Shown: in pieces, positions 36,892-47,523 of the stretch
How positions within the stretch are numbered: the first letter of the stretch is position 1
Layout of the letters: each line of letters begins with the position of its first letter
Origin: an uncultured Lutibacter sp.
GTDB taxonomy: Bacteria > Bacteroidota > Bacteroidia > Flavobacteriales > Flavobacteriaceae
Reading direction: 5' to 3'
NCBI RefSeq assembly: GCF_947495725.1
Contig: NZ_CANLZZ010000004.1
Location: 62,001 to 126,000 of the forward strand
DNA length: 64,000 bases
Notes under the pieces: model-generated
What the model was told of the DNA's origin: nothing
What the model saw: only the letters and a program-made list of their open reading frames with translations
Databases searched by the model: none
Position numbers and translations under genes: made by a program

Positions 36892-39717
36892 ATGTTAAAA
36901 GAGCAAGAGTATATTGAAGTTTTAGGCGCTAGAGTCCATAACTTAAAAAACATAGACGTTAAAATTCCACGAGAAAAGCTTGTAGTTATCACTGGCTTAA
37001 GTGGAAGTGGAAAATCATCATTGGCATTTGACACCATATATGCCGAAGGTCAAAGACGTTATATTGAAACATTTTCTGCATATGCACGTCAATTTTTGGG
37101 TGGTTTAGAACGTCCCGATGTAGACAAAATTGATGGGCTTTCACCTGTTATTTCTATTGAACAAAAAACAACAAACAAAAGTCCACGTTCTACTGTTGGA
37201 ACAATAACAGAAATTTATGATTTTTTAAGATTATTATATGCGAGAGCTGCTGATGCATATTCTTATAACACCAATAAAAAAATGGTTAGTTATAGCGATG
37301 AGCAAATAAAAGAACTAATATTAAAAGAATTCGACGGAAAAAAAATTGTTGTCTTAGCCCCAATAATAAAATCGCGAAAAGGACACTATAGAGAACTTTT
37401 TGAGCAAATTGCCAAACAAGGATTTGTAAAAGTTCGTGTAGATGGTGAAATTATTGATATTGAAAAAGGAATGCGATTAGATCGCTACAAAACACATGAC
37501 ATTGAAATTGTAATTGACAGAATTGCTGTAAACGCATCTTCAGAAAAAAGATTAGAAGAAACAATAACCACAGCAATGTATTCTGGGGAAAATATATTAA
37601 TGGTTTTAGAGCATGAAAGTAATATTCCACGATATTTCAGTAGAGATTTAATGTGCCCTGAAACTGGAATTTCATATCCAAATCCAGAGCCAAATACATT
37701 TTCTTTTAATTCTCCAAAAGGAGCTTGCCCAACTTGCAACGGATTAGGAAAAAACAATAAAGTAAATATTCAGAAAATAATTCCAAATAAGAATACATCA
37801 ATAAAAAGTGGTGGAATTGTTCCTTTAGGAGAGCAAAAAAGTAGTTGGATTTTTAAACAAATTCAATTAATCGCTGATCGTTATAAATTTGAATTAACTG
37901 ATCCTATTTCAAAAATACCAGAACAAGCTTTAGATATTATTTTAAATGGCGGCAATGAAAAATTTAAAATTACATCGAAAACAGTTGGAGTTACTAGAAA
38001 TTATGAAATTGATTTTGAGGGAATAATTAAATTTATTGAAAATCAATACAAATCTAGCGAATCAACTTCAATAAAAAGATGGGCTAAAGATTTTATGGAT
38101 GAAATTGACTGTGAATCTTGTCACGGAAATAGATTAAGAAAAGAAGCCCTTTACTTTAAAATAAATAAAAAAAACATTTCAGAATTGGCGCAATTGGATG
38201 TTTCGGAACTTGCTAATTGGTTTTCAAATATTGAAAAACAACTTTCCTCTAAACAACTAAAAATTGCTTCTGAAATTTTAAAAGAAATACGAACAAGAAT
38301 TCAATTTCTTTTAGATGTAGGACTCGATTACTTATCTCTTGATAGAACATCAAAATCACTTTCGGGTGGTGAAGCGCAACGTATTAGACTTGCCACACAA
38401 ATTGGATCTCAACTTGTAGGAGTTCTTTATATTTTAGACGAACCAAGCATTGGTTTACATCAAAGAGATAATGAAAAACTAATAAAATCGCTCATTAATT
38501 TACGCGATGTTGGAAATTCTGTAATTGTTGTAGAACACGACAAGGATATGATTGAACACGCCGATTTTGTTTTGGATATTGGACCCGGAGCGGGTGTACA
38601 CGGTGGAGAAATAGTAAGTGAAGGCACTTTTAACGAACTTAAAACCCATGGTACATTAACTGCTGATTATTTAAATGGAACTAAAGAAATTGCCATTCCT
38701 AAAAAAAGAAGAAAGGGAAATGGAAAAAAAATTACATTAAAAGGTGCTATAGGAAATAATTTAAAAAATATTTCTGTCGATTTTCCATTAGGAAAATTAA
38801 TTTGTGTTACTGGAGTTTCTGGAAGTGGAAAATCCACCTTAATTAACGAAACGCTTTATCCTATTTTAAATAAGCACATTTATCGTGGTGTTAAAAAACC
38901 GATGCCATTTAAATCAATTTCAGGTCTTGAACATATTGACAAAGTAATTGATATTGATCAATCACCAATTGGAAGAACACCTAGATCAAATCCGGCTACA
39001 TACACTGGAGTTTTTGGAGAAATAAGGAGCTTATACTCAAAAACAAGTGAAGCTTCAATAAGAGGTTATAAGCCTGGACGGTTTTCATTTAATGTAAAAG
39101 GCGGAAGATGTGAAACCTGCCAAGGTGGTGGAATACGTGTTATTGAAATGAATTTTTTACCCGATGTACATGTTGAATGCGAATCTTGTCAAGGCAAACG
39201 ATTTAATAGAGAAACCTTAGAAATTAGATACAAAGGAAAATCAATTTCTGATGTATTAAATATGACTATCGAAGAAGCAGTGGTTTTCTTCGAAAATATT
39301 CCAAAAATATATAGAAAATTAAAAACAATAAATGATGTTGGATTGGGTTATATAAAACTAGGACAGCAATCCACTACTCTTTCGGGAGGTGAAGCTCAAC
39401 GCATTAAATTAGCTGCAGAACTTTCAAAAAGAGATACTGGTAATACTTTTTATATTTTAGACGAACCCACAACTGGGCTTCACTTTGAAGATATTAGGGT
39501 CTTAATGGAAGTTTTAAATAAACTAGCAAATAAAGGAAATACAATATTGGTAATAGAGCATAACATGGATGTAATTAAACTTGCCGATCATATTATAGAT
39601 ATTGGAATGGAAGGTGGTAAAAACGGAGGTAAATTAGTTTGTTTTGGTACACCAGAGGAGGTTTCAAAACATAAAAAAAGCTTTACTGCCAAATTCTTAA
39701 AAAAAGAATTAAATTAG
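36892..39717 (+). CDS. uvrA: Excinuclease ABC subunit UvrA
   Basis: The 941-residue damage-recognition ATPase of nucleotide excision repair, which loads UvrB onto lesions. Two ABC modules are present. Walker A motifs are [14 protein letters not shown] (near residue 30) and [14 protein letters not shown]; signature motifs are [14 protein letters not shown] and [14 protein letters not shown]. Zinc modules are visible as [17 protein letters not shown] and CETCQGGG with CESCQGKRF. The start is ATG 36892, after the -7 element. Full length, no anomalies. Confidence 0.97.
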   Translation: MLKEQEYIEVLGARVHNLKNIDVKIPREKLVVITGLSGSGKSSLAFDTIYAEGQRRYIETFSAYARQFLGGLERPDVDKIDGLSPVISIEQKTTNKSPRSTVGTITEIYDFLRLLYARAADAYSYNTNKKMVSYSDEQIKELILKEFDGKKIVVLAPIIKSRKGHYRELFEQIAKQGFVKVRVDGEIIDIEKGMRLDRYKTHDIEIVIDRIAVNASSEKRLEETITTAMYSGENILMVLEHESNIPRYFSRDLMCPETGISYPNPEPNTFSFNSPKGACPTCNGLGKNNKVNIQKIIPNKNTSIKSGGIVPLGEQKSSWIFKQIQLIADRYKFELTDPISKIPEQALDIILNGGNEKFKITSKTVGVTRNYEIDFEGIIKFIENQYKSSESTSIKRWAKDFMDEIDCESCHGNRLRKEALYFKINKKNISELAQLDVSELANWFSNIEKQLSSKQLKIASEILKEIRTRIQFLLDVGLDYLSLDRTSKSLSGGEAQRIRLATQIGSQLVGVLYILDEPSIGLHQRDNEKLIKSLINLRDVGNSVIVVEHDKDMIEHADFVLDIGPGAGVHGGEIVSEGTFNELKTHGTLTADYLNGTKEIAIPKKRRKGNGKKITLKGAIGNNLKNISVDFPLGKLICVTGVSGSGKSTLINETLYPILNKHIYRGVKKPMPFKSISGLEHIDKVIDIDQSPIGRTPRSNPATYTGVFGEIRSLYSKTSEASIRGYKPGRFSFNVKGGRCETCQGGGIRVIEMNFLPDVHVECESCQGKRFNRETLEIRYKGKSISDVLNMTIEEAVVFFENIPKIYRKLKTINDVGLGYIKLGQQSTTLSGGEAQRIKLAAELSKRDTGNTFYILDEPTTGLHFEDIRVLMEVLNKLANKGNTILVIEHNMDVIKLADHIIDIGMEGGKNGGKLVCFGTPEEVSKHKKSFTAKFLKKELN

Positions 39718-39767
39718 GCCTCACAATAATATGTAAATTAACGTTATAAAAAGATAAATAATACATT

Positions 39768-40478
39768 ATGTCTCCAAACGAAGATAGAAAAATAAGAGAA
39801 AAATTTAAACAAAAAACTTGGAACGAAGTTAAAACAAACGATTCTTGGGCAATTTTTAAAATAATGGCCGAGTTTGTTGAAGGTTTTGAACGTTTAAGTA
39901 AAATAGGACCTTGTGTTAGTATTTTTGGTTCTGCAAGAACAAAAGAAGATCACGCATATTATAAATTAGCAGAAAATATTGCATATAAACTTACTACACA
40001 TGGTTACGGAGTTGTAACTGGTGGTGGACCTGGAATTATGGAAGCAGGGAATCGCGGAGCTCACAGAGGTAAAGGAACTTCGGTAGGTTTAAATATTGAA
40101 TTACCTTTTGAGCAACATGACAATCCATATATTGATTCTGATAAAAGTTTAGATTTTGATTACTTTTTTGTTAGAAAGGTTATGTTTATAAAATATTCTC
40201 AAGGTTTTGTTGTTATGCCTGGTGGATTTGGCACTATGGATGAATTATTTGAAGCAATTACCTTAATTCAAACAAAAAAAATAGGTAAATTCCCTATTAT
40301 TTTAGTTGGAAGAAAATTTTGGAACGGACTATTTGAATGGATAAAAAACACTTTGGTTATTGAAGGAACAATTAGCCCCGAAGATTTAGACTTAATTTCA
40401 TTAGTAGATAATGAAGAAGAAGTAGTTGCAGTAATTGATAAATTCTACAAAAAATATAGCTTGAGCCCTAATTTTTAA
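39768..40478 (+). CDS. LOG family (TIGR00730) Rossmann-fold protein
   Basis: A 236-residue protein of the lysine-decarboxylase-like LOG family. The signature GGGPGIMEAGNRGAHRGKG and PGGFGTMDELFEAITLIQT identify it. Characterised members hydrolyse cytokinin riboside or other nucleoside 5'-monophosphates to the free base and ribose 5-phosphate; the family was earlier misnamed lysine decarboxylase. Its physiological role in non-plant-associated bacteria is unclear, perhaps nucleotide salvage. It follows uvrA by 50 bases and precedes the M1-like gene by ten. Confidence 0.9.
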   Translation: MSPNEDRKIREKFKQKTWNEVKTNDSWAIFKIMAEFVEGFERLSKIGPCVSIFGSARTKEDHAYYKLAENIAYKLTTHGYGVVTGGGPGIMEAGNRGAHRGKGTSVGLNIELPFEQHDNPYIDSDKSLDFDYFFVRKVMFIKYSQGFVVMPGGFGTMDELFEAITLIQTKKIGKFPIILVGRKFWNGLFEWIKNTLVIEGTISPEDLDLISLVDNEEEVVAVIDKFYKKYSLSPNF

Positions 40479-40488
40479 TTTTATTTTT

Positions 40489-43305
40489 TTGAATAAGTTA
40501 GCTTTTAATACCCTTATTTTATTTGTTATTTGTTTGAACAAAATTTACTGTCAAACAAATAACATAGATATACGCGCTAGCTTAAATTCTGAAACTAATG
40601 AAATTAAAATTCTTCAAGAAACTACATTCTATAACAAATCTGATAGTATTTTAAAAGAAGTTTATTTTCATAATTGGCCAAATGCATATAAAGACAAGCA
40701 AACTCCTTTAGCAAAAAGGTTTGTAGAAAATTATTCTAAAACGTTTCATTTTGCTAATGAAAAACTTAGAGGAAGTACAATAATTAATGGGGTTTCGGTA
40801 AATTTCAATTCCTCTACATATCAGATAACTGAAGAAAATCCTGATATTTTAAAAGTTGATCTTGGTTTTCCATTACAACCCAATGATTCTGTAAAAATAT
40901 CGATGACCTATTTGGTAAAGATTCCTAGTAACAAATTTACTAAATATGGAGGTGATCTATTCGGTTATAATTTAAGATATTGGTACATGACTCCTGCTGT
41001 TTTCGACACTAAATGGCAGGTATACAATAATTTAGACCTGGATGATTTACACATGGATTATACAAATTATTCTATCGAACTTAAAATCCCAGATGAATTT
41101 CAATTAAATACCGATTTAAGCAGTTCTTATAAAACTGATAATAATATTAAAACCTATAGTTTAAAAGGCGAAAACCGATTTGACATCGAATTAAATATTG
41201 TTAAAATAAATGATTTTTATGACTTTGAATTTGATGGAAAAACAATTAGTACAAATATTATTTCACCAGATTTAAGCCAAGAAGTTCAATTGAGTATTTT
41301 AAAACGCGAGTTTTATTTTATACAATTATATTTAGGGAAATATTCAAATGATAAAATATTATTAAATCAAATTGAATATGACAAAAATCCTGTTTATGGT
41401 TTTAATCAACTTCCATCTTTTTTAGCCGCATATAATAATGCTTTTGAATGGGATATTAAAGTATTTAAAGTTCTTTCAAAAAAATATATAGATCAATTAT
41501 TTTTAGTAAATAAAAGAGAAGATTATTGGTTGGCAAATGGTTTACACAATTATTTAATGATTAAGTATGTAGAGAAATACTATCCAGAAATAAAAGCAAT
41601 TGGGAATATTTCAAAACTATGGGGTATTAAAAACTTTAGTATTGCAAAAATCGATTTCAATGAAAAATATCATTTTGTTTATCAGTTTGCAGCTCGTAAA
41701 AACTTAGATCAAGCACTTACCACTAGAGCCGATTCATTATCTAATTTTAATAGAAAAATTGCCAGTAATTATAAAGCTGGTTTAGGAATAAAGTATCTTG
41801 AAAGTTATTTGACAGACTGCTCTGTTCAGTCGGAAATTTTCAAATATTGTTTTTCATATTCAGGAAAAAAAACAAAAAGCAGTTATTTTTTAGATCAGTT
41901 AAAATCAAAAACTTCAAAAGATTTATCTTGGTTTGAAAATGATTTCCTTTTAACAAATAAAAAGATAGATTATACAATTAAACGTATAACCGAAAAAAAC
42001 GATTCGTTAGAAATCAGTGTCCAAAATAGAAGGAATTTTACCGCTCCAATACAACTATTTGGCGTTAAAGACAAGGAAATTAAATTTACAAAATGGTTAA
42101 CTGGAATAGATTCAATAACTAAAATTACAATTCCAAAAAATGGATTTGATAAATTATCTCTTAATTATAATTCGGAATTACCCGAAATAAACTTAAGAAA
42201 CAATTGGAAAGATATTGACAAACCTCTTTTTAATAGACCACTTCAATTAAAGTTTTTTAAAGACATTGAAGACACTTACTATAATCAGTTATTTTATACA
42301 CCTATTTATAAATTTAATTATTACGATGGTTTAGTTTTAGGAATGGCCTTTTCTAATAAAACTATTTTAAATAAAAATATAAATTATAAAATTTCGCCTT
42401 CCTATAGTACAAAAAGTAATACATTATCTGGTTCGGCAGTATTTCAATATGAATATCTTCCAGAAAACAAAAAAGTTGACAAATTTGGAATTGGAATTGT
42501 TGCAAGTAATTATCATTACGCCCCTAACCTATCTTACACGGCTATTAATCCATATGCATTGATTCAATTTAAAAGAAAAAGCTTACGAGATGTTAGCAGC
42601 AAAGTATTAATGACAACATTTACATCTGTAAACAAAGAAGTTTCACCTACAAGCACAGAAAACCCAGAAACTTATAAATATAATGTTTTAAATTTGAGGT
42701 ACGGATATTCAAAACCTGCAATTATTGATGATGTAAGATTTTCAACAGGTCTTGAAGTATCTAATAAATTTAGCAAACTATCATTAACTGCTCGATATAG
42801 AAAATTAACAAATACAAACAGGCAATTTGATTTTCGATTTTTTGCTGGTGCCTTTTTAACTAATAAAACTGAAACAAATTATTTTAATTTCGCTTTGGAT
42901 AGACCAACTGATTATTTATTTCAATATGATTATTTAGGAAGGTCGGAAACATCAGGTTTTTTTAGCCAACAAGTTATTATTAACGAAGGAGGATTTAAAT
43001 CTAAATTACCTGTTGCATACGCTAATCAATGGTTGTCAACTTTTAATACAAGTGTTGGTATTTGGAGATGGTTAGAAGTTTACAATGATGTTGGTTTTGT
43101 TAAAAACAAGAATGAAAGTGTATATTTTGCTCACGAAAACGGCATAAGACTAAACTTTATTCAAGATATTTTAGAAGTGTATTTCCCTTTTTATTCAAAT
43201 TTAGGTTGGGAAGTATCAGCTCCTCAATATAGTTCCAAAATAAGATTTGTATTAGTTATAAAACCCAAACGAATTTACAATTTTGTAAAAAGAGGGTTTT
43301 ATTAG
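40489..43305 (+). CDS. M1 peptidase-like protein without zinc motif, with barrel-like C-terminus
   Basis: A 938-residue exported protein with a signal peptide ending IYCQ (about residue 22) and a TTG start at 40489. Residues 25 to about 520 follow the layout of M1 aminopeptidases: an N-terminal beta saddle, and a region YWLANGLHNYLMIKYVEKYY corresponding to the helix after the HExxH site. No HExxH is present anywhere, so it should be catalytically inactive. The last 350 residues are rich in alternating beta strands (YKISPSYSTKSNTLSGSAVF) and end in a Phe-Tyr, resembling an outer-membrane barrel. It may be an inactive scaffold or transporter. Its function is unknown. Confidence 0.7.
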   Translation: MNKLAFNTLILFVICLNKIYCQTNNIDIRASLNSETNEIKILQETTFYNKSDSILKEVYFHNWPNAYKDKQTPLAKRFVENYSKTFHFANEKLRGSTIINGVSVNFNSSTYQITEENPDILKVDLGFPLQPNDSVKISMTYLVKIPSNKFTKYGGDLFGYNLRYWYMTPAVFDTKWQVYNNLDLDDLHMDYTNYSIELKIPDEFQLNTDLSSSYKTDNNIKTYSLKGENRFDIELNIVKINDFYDFEFDGKTISTNIISPDLSQEVQLSILKREFYFIQLYLGKYSNDKILLNQIEYDKNPVYGFNQLPSFLAAYNNAFEWDIKVFKVLSKKYIDQLFLVNKREDYWLANGLHNYLMIKYVEKYYPEIKAIGNISKLWGIKNFSIAKIDFNEKYHFVYQFAARKNLDQALTTRADSLSNFNRKIASNYKAGLGIKYLESYLTDCSVQSEIFKYCFSYSGKKTKSSYFLDQLKSKTSKDLSWFENDFLLTNKKIDYTIKRITEKNDSLEISVQNRRNFTAPIQLFGVKDKEIKFTKWLTGIDSITKITIPKNGFDKLSLNYNSELPEINLRNNWKDIDKPLFNRPLQLKFFKDIEDTYYNQLFYTPIYKFNYYDGLVLGMAFSNKTILNKNINYKISPSYSTKSNTLSGSAVFQYEYLPENKKVDKFGIGIVASNYHYAPNLSYTAINPYALIQFKRKSLRDVSSKVLMTTFTSVNKEVSPTSTENPETYKYNVLNLRYGYSKPAIIDDVRFSTGLEVSNKFSKLSLTARYRKLTNTNRQFDFRFFAGAFLTNKTETNYFNFALDRPTDYLFQYDYLGRSETSGFFSQQVIINEGGFKSKLPVAYANQWLSTFNTSVGIWRWLEVYNDVGFVKNKNESVYFAHENGIRLNFIQDILEVYFPFYSNLGWEVSAPQYSSKIRFVLVIKPKRIYNFVKRGFY

Positions 43306-43508
43306 ATTTAAAAAGAAAACCTAATACAACTTTCACTCTAAAGAATAGATATACTTTTTAAGCAAACATATTTTGTTTTAAAAGTATTAACCACACCTAT
43401 CAATTACTTTACACATCCATTATAGAAAATCTTATATCCATATAAATACGGTACATTTTTAAAAACCACTTAAAATTTGTAATTTGCAGCGCCAAAAAAC
43501 ATCAATCC

Positions 43509-45959
43509 ATGACATTAAAAACTTCAGCTTCAACAAAAAATAATTTGTCGTTTTCAGAATTCAAACAGGAAGTGTTAAACGATTATAAATTAGCTGTAAT
43601 TAGCAGAGAATGTAGCTTATTAGGAAGGCGAGAAGTTTTAACTGGAAAAGCTAAATTTGGTATTTTTGGTGATGGAAAAGAGGTTCCACAAATTGCAATG
43701 GCTAAAGCCTTTAAAAAAGGTGATTTTAGATCGGGTTATTATAGAGACCAAACTTTTATGATGGCTTTAGGAGAGCTTACACCTCAGCAGTTTTTTGCGG
43801 CATTATATGCGCATCCAAGTTTAAAGGCCGATCCAATGTCGGGTGGTAGACAAATGGGTGGTCATTTTTTAACTCATAGTCTTGATAAAAATGGTGAATT
43901 TAAAAATTTAACCGAGCAGTACAATTCTACTAGTGACATTTCGCCAACAGCAGCTCAAATGCCAAGAATGTTAGGTGTTGCCTACGCATCAAAACTATTT
44001 AGAGCTTTACCCGAAATTAAGAATCCAAAATTTTCTAATAATGGAAACGAAATATCCTGGGGAACCATTGGAAATGCAAGTACATCTGAAGGTGTATTTT
44101 TCGAAACCATAAATGCTGCAGGTGTTCTGCAAGTTCCTATGATAATTAGTGTTTGGGATGATGAATATGGTATTTCAGTTCCTGCTAAATTTCAAACTAC
44201 TAAAGAAAATATTTCAGAAATTTTAAAAGGATTTCAACAAGACGAAAAAGGAAAAGGTTATGAAATTATAGTTGTTGAAGGTTGGGATTATCCTAAACTT
44301 ATTGACACCTATAGTCGTGCTGCCACAATTGCACGAGAAAAACACATACCTGTTCTTATACATGTTAAAGATTTAACGCAACCTCAAGGACATTCTACCT
44401 CTGGGTCGCATGAAAGATACAAAACTAAAGAACGTTTAGTTTGGGAAAAACAATACGATTGTATTTCAAAAATGCGTGATTGGATTTTCGAATTTGAGTT
44501 AGAAGATTCTAACAATAATATATTAAAATTTGTTGAGTCTGAATCAGAATTAATTAAAATTGAAAAAGAAGCAAAAAAATTAGTATCTGCTGCAAGAAGA
44601 GAAGCTTGGAATGCGTTTTTAACTCCTATAAACGATCAAAAAATTAGGTTAAAAAATATTTTAGATAAACTTTCGACCAAGAGCTCAAATAAAGTTTTTA
44701 TAAATAATTTAGCTGCTCAACTTGATATTATAAGAGAACCTTCAAGAAAAGATCTGTTATCTACAGCTAGAAAAGCAGTGGTATATGTTAGAGATGAATC
44801 TTCTACCGAAAAAATCCAATTACAAAATTGGATAAAAAGCTATTTACAATCCGAACAACCCAAATTTAGTTCACATTTATACAGTGAAACAAATAAAAAA
44901 GTATCACATGTAGAAGAAATATTACCAACATACGATCACGATGCTGAGCTAGTTGATGCTCGAATAATTATAAAAGACAACTTTGATACATTGTTTTCAA
45001 AATATAACAATCTATTTATTTTTGGTGAAGATGCAGGAAATATTGGAGACGTTAATCAAGGTTTAGTAGGGTTACAAGAAAAATATGGCAAACTACGTGT
45101 TTCAGATACTGGAATTAGAGAAGCCACAATAATTGGACAAGGAATTGGAATGGCTTTAAGAGGCCTTCGTCCAATTGCTGAAATACAATATTTAGATTAT
45201 GTATTGTATGCCTTACAAATTTTAAGCGATGATTTAGCTTCGCTATATTACCGAACCGTTGGTACACAAAAAGCACCGTTAATTGTTCGTACAAGAGGGC
45301 ATCGCTTAGAAGGTATTTGGCATTCAGGTTCACCTATGGGTGGAATAATTCATCTATTAAGAGGAATGAATATATTGGTTCCACGAAACATGACAAAGGC
45401 AGCCGGTTTTTATAATACCCTTTTAGAAAGTGATGAGCCTGCTTTAATTATAGAAAACCTAAATGGTTACCGATTAAAAGAAAAACTACCTAATAATTTG
45501 GGCGAATTTAGAACGCCAATAGGTGTAGTTGAAACTATTAAAACAGGTACAGATATAACAGTGGTTTCATATGGATCTACGTTAAAAATTGTTGAAGACG
45601 TGGTAAAAGAGCTAAATCAGGTTGATATTAATATTGAAATTATTGATGTACAATGTTTACTTCCGTTTGATATTAACCATGATACTGTAAAGAGTATTCA
45701 AAAAACAAATAGATTAATTATTATAGATGAAGATGTTCCAGGTGGTGCAGCTGCTTATTTGTTAAATGAAATTTTAGAAAACCAGAATGCATACCAATAT
45801 TTAGATAGTAAACCTATTACTTTAACTGCAAAAGCACACAGACCTGCTTATGGAACTGATGGTGATTACTTCTCCAAACCAAACTCCGAAGATATTTTTG
45901 AAACAATTTATAGTGTTATGCATGAAACAAACCCTTCTAAATATAAAAAACTATATTAG
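43509..45959 (+). CDS. 2-oxoacid dehydrogenase E1, fused alpha and beta subunits
   Basis: An 816-residue thiamine-diphosphate enzyme that decarboxylates a 2-oxoacid, most likely branched-chain (2-oxoisovalerate) type, passing the acyl group to an E2 lipoamide. The alpha part (1 to about 370) shows SGYYRDQTFMMALGELTPQQ and the cofactor region GNASTSEGVFFETIN with DDEYGIS. A linker leads to the beta part (about 480-816) with FIFGEDAGNIGDVNQGLVGL and EATIIGQGIGMALRGLRPIA. The fusion makes a single-chain heterodimer, usual for Bacteroidota. E2 and E3 are not in this window. A terminator and the ferredoxin-linked kor operon follow. Confidence 0.93.
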   Translation: MTLKTSASTKNNLSFSEFKQEVLNDYKLAVISRECSLLGRREVLTGKAKFGIFGDGKEVPQIAMAKAFKKGDFRSGYYRDQTFMMALGELTPQQFFAALYAHPSLKADPMSGGRQMGGHFLTHSLDKNGEFKNLTEQYNSTSDISPTAAQMPRMLGVAYASKLFRALPEIKNPKFSNNGNEISWGTIGNASTSEGVFFETINAAGVLQVPMIISVWDDEYGISVPAKFQTTKENISEILKGFQQDEKGKGYEIIVVEGWDYPKLIDTYSRAATIAREKHIPVLIHVKDLTQPQGHSTSGSHERYKTKERLVWEKQYDCISKMRDWIFEFELEDSNNNILKFVESESELIKIEKEAKKLVSAARREAWNAFLTPINDQKIRLKNILDKLSTKSSNKVFINNLAAQLDIIREPSRKDLLSTARKAVVYVRDESSTEKIQLQNWIKSYLQSEQPKFSSHLYSETNKKVSHVEEILPTYDHDAELVDARIIIKDNFDTLFSKYNNLFIFGEDAGNIGDVNQGLVGLQEKYGKLRVSDTGIREATIIGQGIGMALRGLRPIAEIQYLDYVLYALQILSDDLASLYYRTVGTQKAPLIVRTRGHRLEGIWHSGSPMGGIIHLLRGMNILVPRNMTKAAGFYNTLLESDEPALIIENLNGYRLKEKLPNNLGEFRTPIGVVETIKTGTDITVVSYGSTLKIVEDVVKELNQVDINIEIIDVQCLLPFDINHDTVKSIQKTNRLIIIDEDVPGGAAAYLLNEILENQNAYQYLDSKPITLTAKAHRPAYGTDGDYFSKPNSEDIFETIYSVMHETNPSKYKKLY

Positions 45960-45992
45960 AAAACATATGTTACATAACGCTTAAACACTAAC

Positions 45993-46019
45993 AAAAACGT
46001 CTTATCAGGCGTTTTTTTT
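45993..46019 (+). terminator. Terminator after the fused E1 gene
   Basis: Stem ACGTC/GGCGT with loop TTATCA, A-run before and T-run after. Confidence 0.75.
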
Positions 46020-46042
46020 ATTACAAAACATCCAAAAATATT

Positions 46043-46103
46043 ATGATAATTGTCATAAATTGATATATATCATATTTTATTCAATAAAAACACCTTAACT
46101 TTA
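46043..46103 (+). promoter_or_regulatory. Two CRP/FNR-type palindromes and promoter upstream of kor
   Basis: ATGATAATTGTCAT (46043-46056) and TTGATATATATCAT (46060-46073) both fit TGA-N6-TCA. The second matches the FNR box TTGAT-N4-ATCAA in nine of ten positions. A -7-like TAACTTTA lies at 46096-46103, which puts the second palindrome about 40-45 bases before the transcript start, the usual activator position. Confidence 0.5.
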
Positions 46104-46149
46104 TGAATAATAGAATTCCGAGTTAATAAACACTATAAATATTATTAAA

Positions 46150-46380
46150 ATGGCAAAAGTAAAAGGTGCAATTGTAGTAAACACAGAAGTTTGTAAAGGT
46201 TGTGAAGTTTGTATACCTGTTTGCCCAGAAGATGTAATAGGTATGACAGCTGAAGTTAATATGAAAGGGTATCACTACGCCTACATGAAAAACCCTCAGG
46301 CCTGCACTGGTTGCACAAACTGTGCAATTGTTTGTCCTGATAGGGCAATTTCAGTTTATCGAGTAAAAGTTTCAGCATAA
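46150..46380 (+). CDS. korD: 2-oxoglutarate:ferredoxin oxidoreductase, ferredoxin-like delta subunit
   Basis: A 76-residue 4Fe-4S protein with two cluster motifs, CKGCEVCIPVCPED and CTGCTNCAIVCPDRAI, carrying electrons between the KorAB catalytic pair and external ferredoxin. It is the first gene of a korD-korA-korB-korC operon, the usual order in Bacteroidota. The enzyme is oxygen-sensitive and can run in the reductive direction. Confidence 0.88.
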   Translation: MAKVKGAIVVNTEVCKGCEVCIPVCPEDVIGMTAEVNMKGYHYAYMKNPQACTGCTNCAIVCPDRAISVYRVKVSA

Positions 46381-46398
46381 TGCTTTAAAATTATACAT

Positions 46399-47523
46399 AT
46401 GTCAGAATTAAAATTAATGAAGGGAAATGAAGCATTGGCCGAAGCAGCGATAAGAGCTGGAGTTGATGCTTATTTTGGTTATCCCATAACGCCACAATCA
46501 GAAGTTATAGAATACCTAATGACAGAACAACCCGAAAAACGTACAGGAATGGTTGTTCTTCAAGCCGAAAGTGAAATTGCAGCTATAAATATGGTATATG
46601 GAGCTGCAAGTACTGGAAAAAAAGTAATGACTTCCTCTTCAAGTCCGGGAATTTCATTAAAATTAGAAGGAATATCTTATATAGCGGGTGCCGAATTGCC
46701 TGCAGTTATTGTAAATGTTGTACGAGGAGGACCTGGTTTAGGAACCATTCAGCCATCACAAGCAGATTATTTTCAATCGGTAAAAGGTGGCGGACATGGA
46801 GATTATAAATTATATGTTTTAGCTCCGGCTTCTGTTCAGGAAATGTCTGATTTTGTGGAAGACGCATTTGATATAGCATTTAAATATAGAGCGCCAGTTT
46901 TAATTCTTTCTGATGGTTTAATTGGACAAATGATGGAAAAAGTTGTTTTAAAAGACCAACAAGAAAGACTTACGGATGAAGAAGTAATAAAAAAATATGA
47001 TAGTTGGGCTACAACAGGAAAAACAAATAGAGAACGAAACATTATTACATCTTTAGATTTACAGTCTGAAAAAATGGAAGCCCGTGTACATAGATTAATG
47101 AAAAAATACGAACAAATGGAGCTTGAAGATACAAGGTATGAAGAATTTCAAACCGAAGATGCCGAGTATTTATTTGTTGCTTATGGCTCCAGTTCTCGAA
47201 TTGCTCAAAAAGCCGTTAAATTGGCACGAAAAAAAGGAATAAAAGCTGGACTTGTTAGACCAATTACTTTATTTCCGTATCCCAAAAAAGTATTATTCAA
47301 ACTAGCCAATCAAGTCAAAGGAATTTTAAGCGTTGAACTAAATGCTGGCCAAATGATTGAAGATGTACTTCTTTCAGTTGAACATAAAGTTCCAGTAGCA
47401 CATTTTGGAAGAACAGGAGGAATTATTCACACACCAGAAGAAGTATTAGAGGCTTTAGAACAAAAAATTATTAAAAATGGAAGTATTAGACATCATAAAA
47501 CCCGAGAATCAAGTATTCTGTAA
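46399..47523 (+). CDS. korA: 2-oxoglutarate:ferredoxin oxidoreductase subunit alpha
   Basis: The 374-residue alpha subunit, supplying the pyrimidine-binding half of the thiamine-diphosphate site. It shows LMKGNEALAEAAIRAGVDAY, FGYPITPQSEVIEYL and the central GGPGLGTIQPSQADYFQSVK. The C-terminal part carries the EDAEYLFVAYGSSSRIA region. At about 370 residues this is the short alpha that does not contain a fused gamma domain, consistent with a separate korC. The last 47 bases overlap korB in another frame, implying coupling. Confidence 0.92.
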   Translation: MSELKLMKGNEALAEAAIRAGVDAYFGYPITPQSEVIEYLMTEQPEKRTGMVVLQAESEIAAINMVYGAASTGKKVMTSSSSPGISLKLEGISYIAGAELPAVIVNVVRGGPGLGTIQPSQADYFQSVKGGGHGDYKLYVLAPASVQEMSDFVEDAFDIAFKYRAPVLILSDGLIGQMMEKVVLKDQQERLTDEEVIKKYDSWATTGKTNRERNIITSLDLQSEKMEARVHRLMKKYEQMELEDTRYEEFQTEDAEYLFVAYGSSSRIAQKAVKLARKKGIKAGLVRPITLFPYPKKVLFKLANQVKGILSVELNAGQMIEDVLLSVEHKVPVAHFGRTGGIIHTPEEVLEALEQKIIKNGSIRHHKTRESSIL

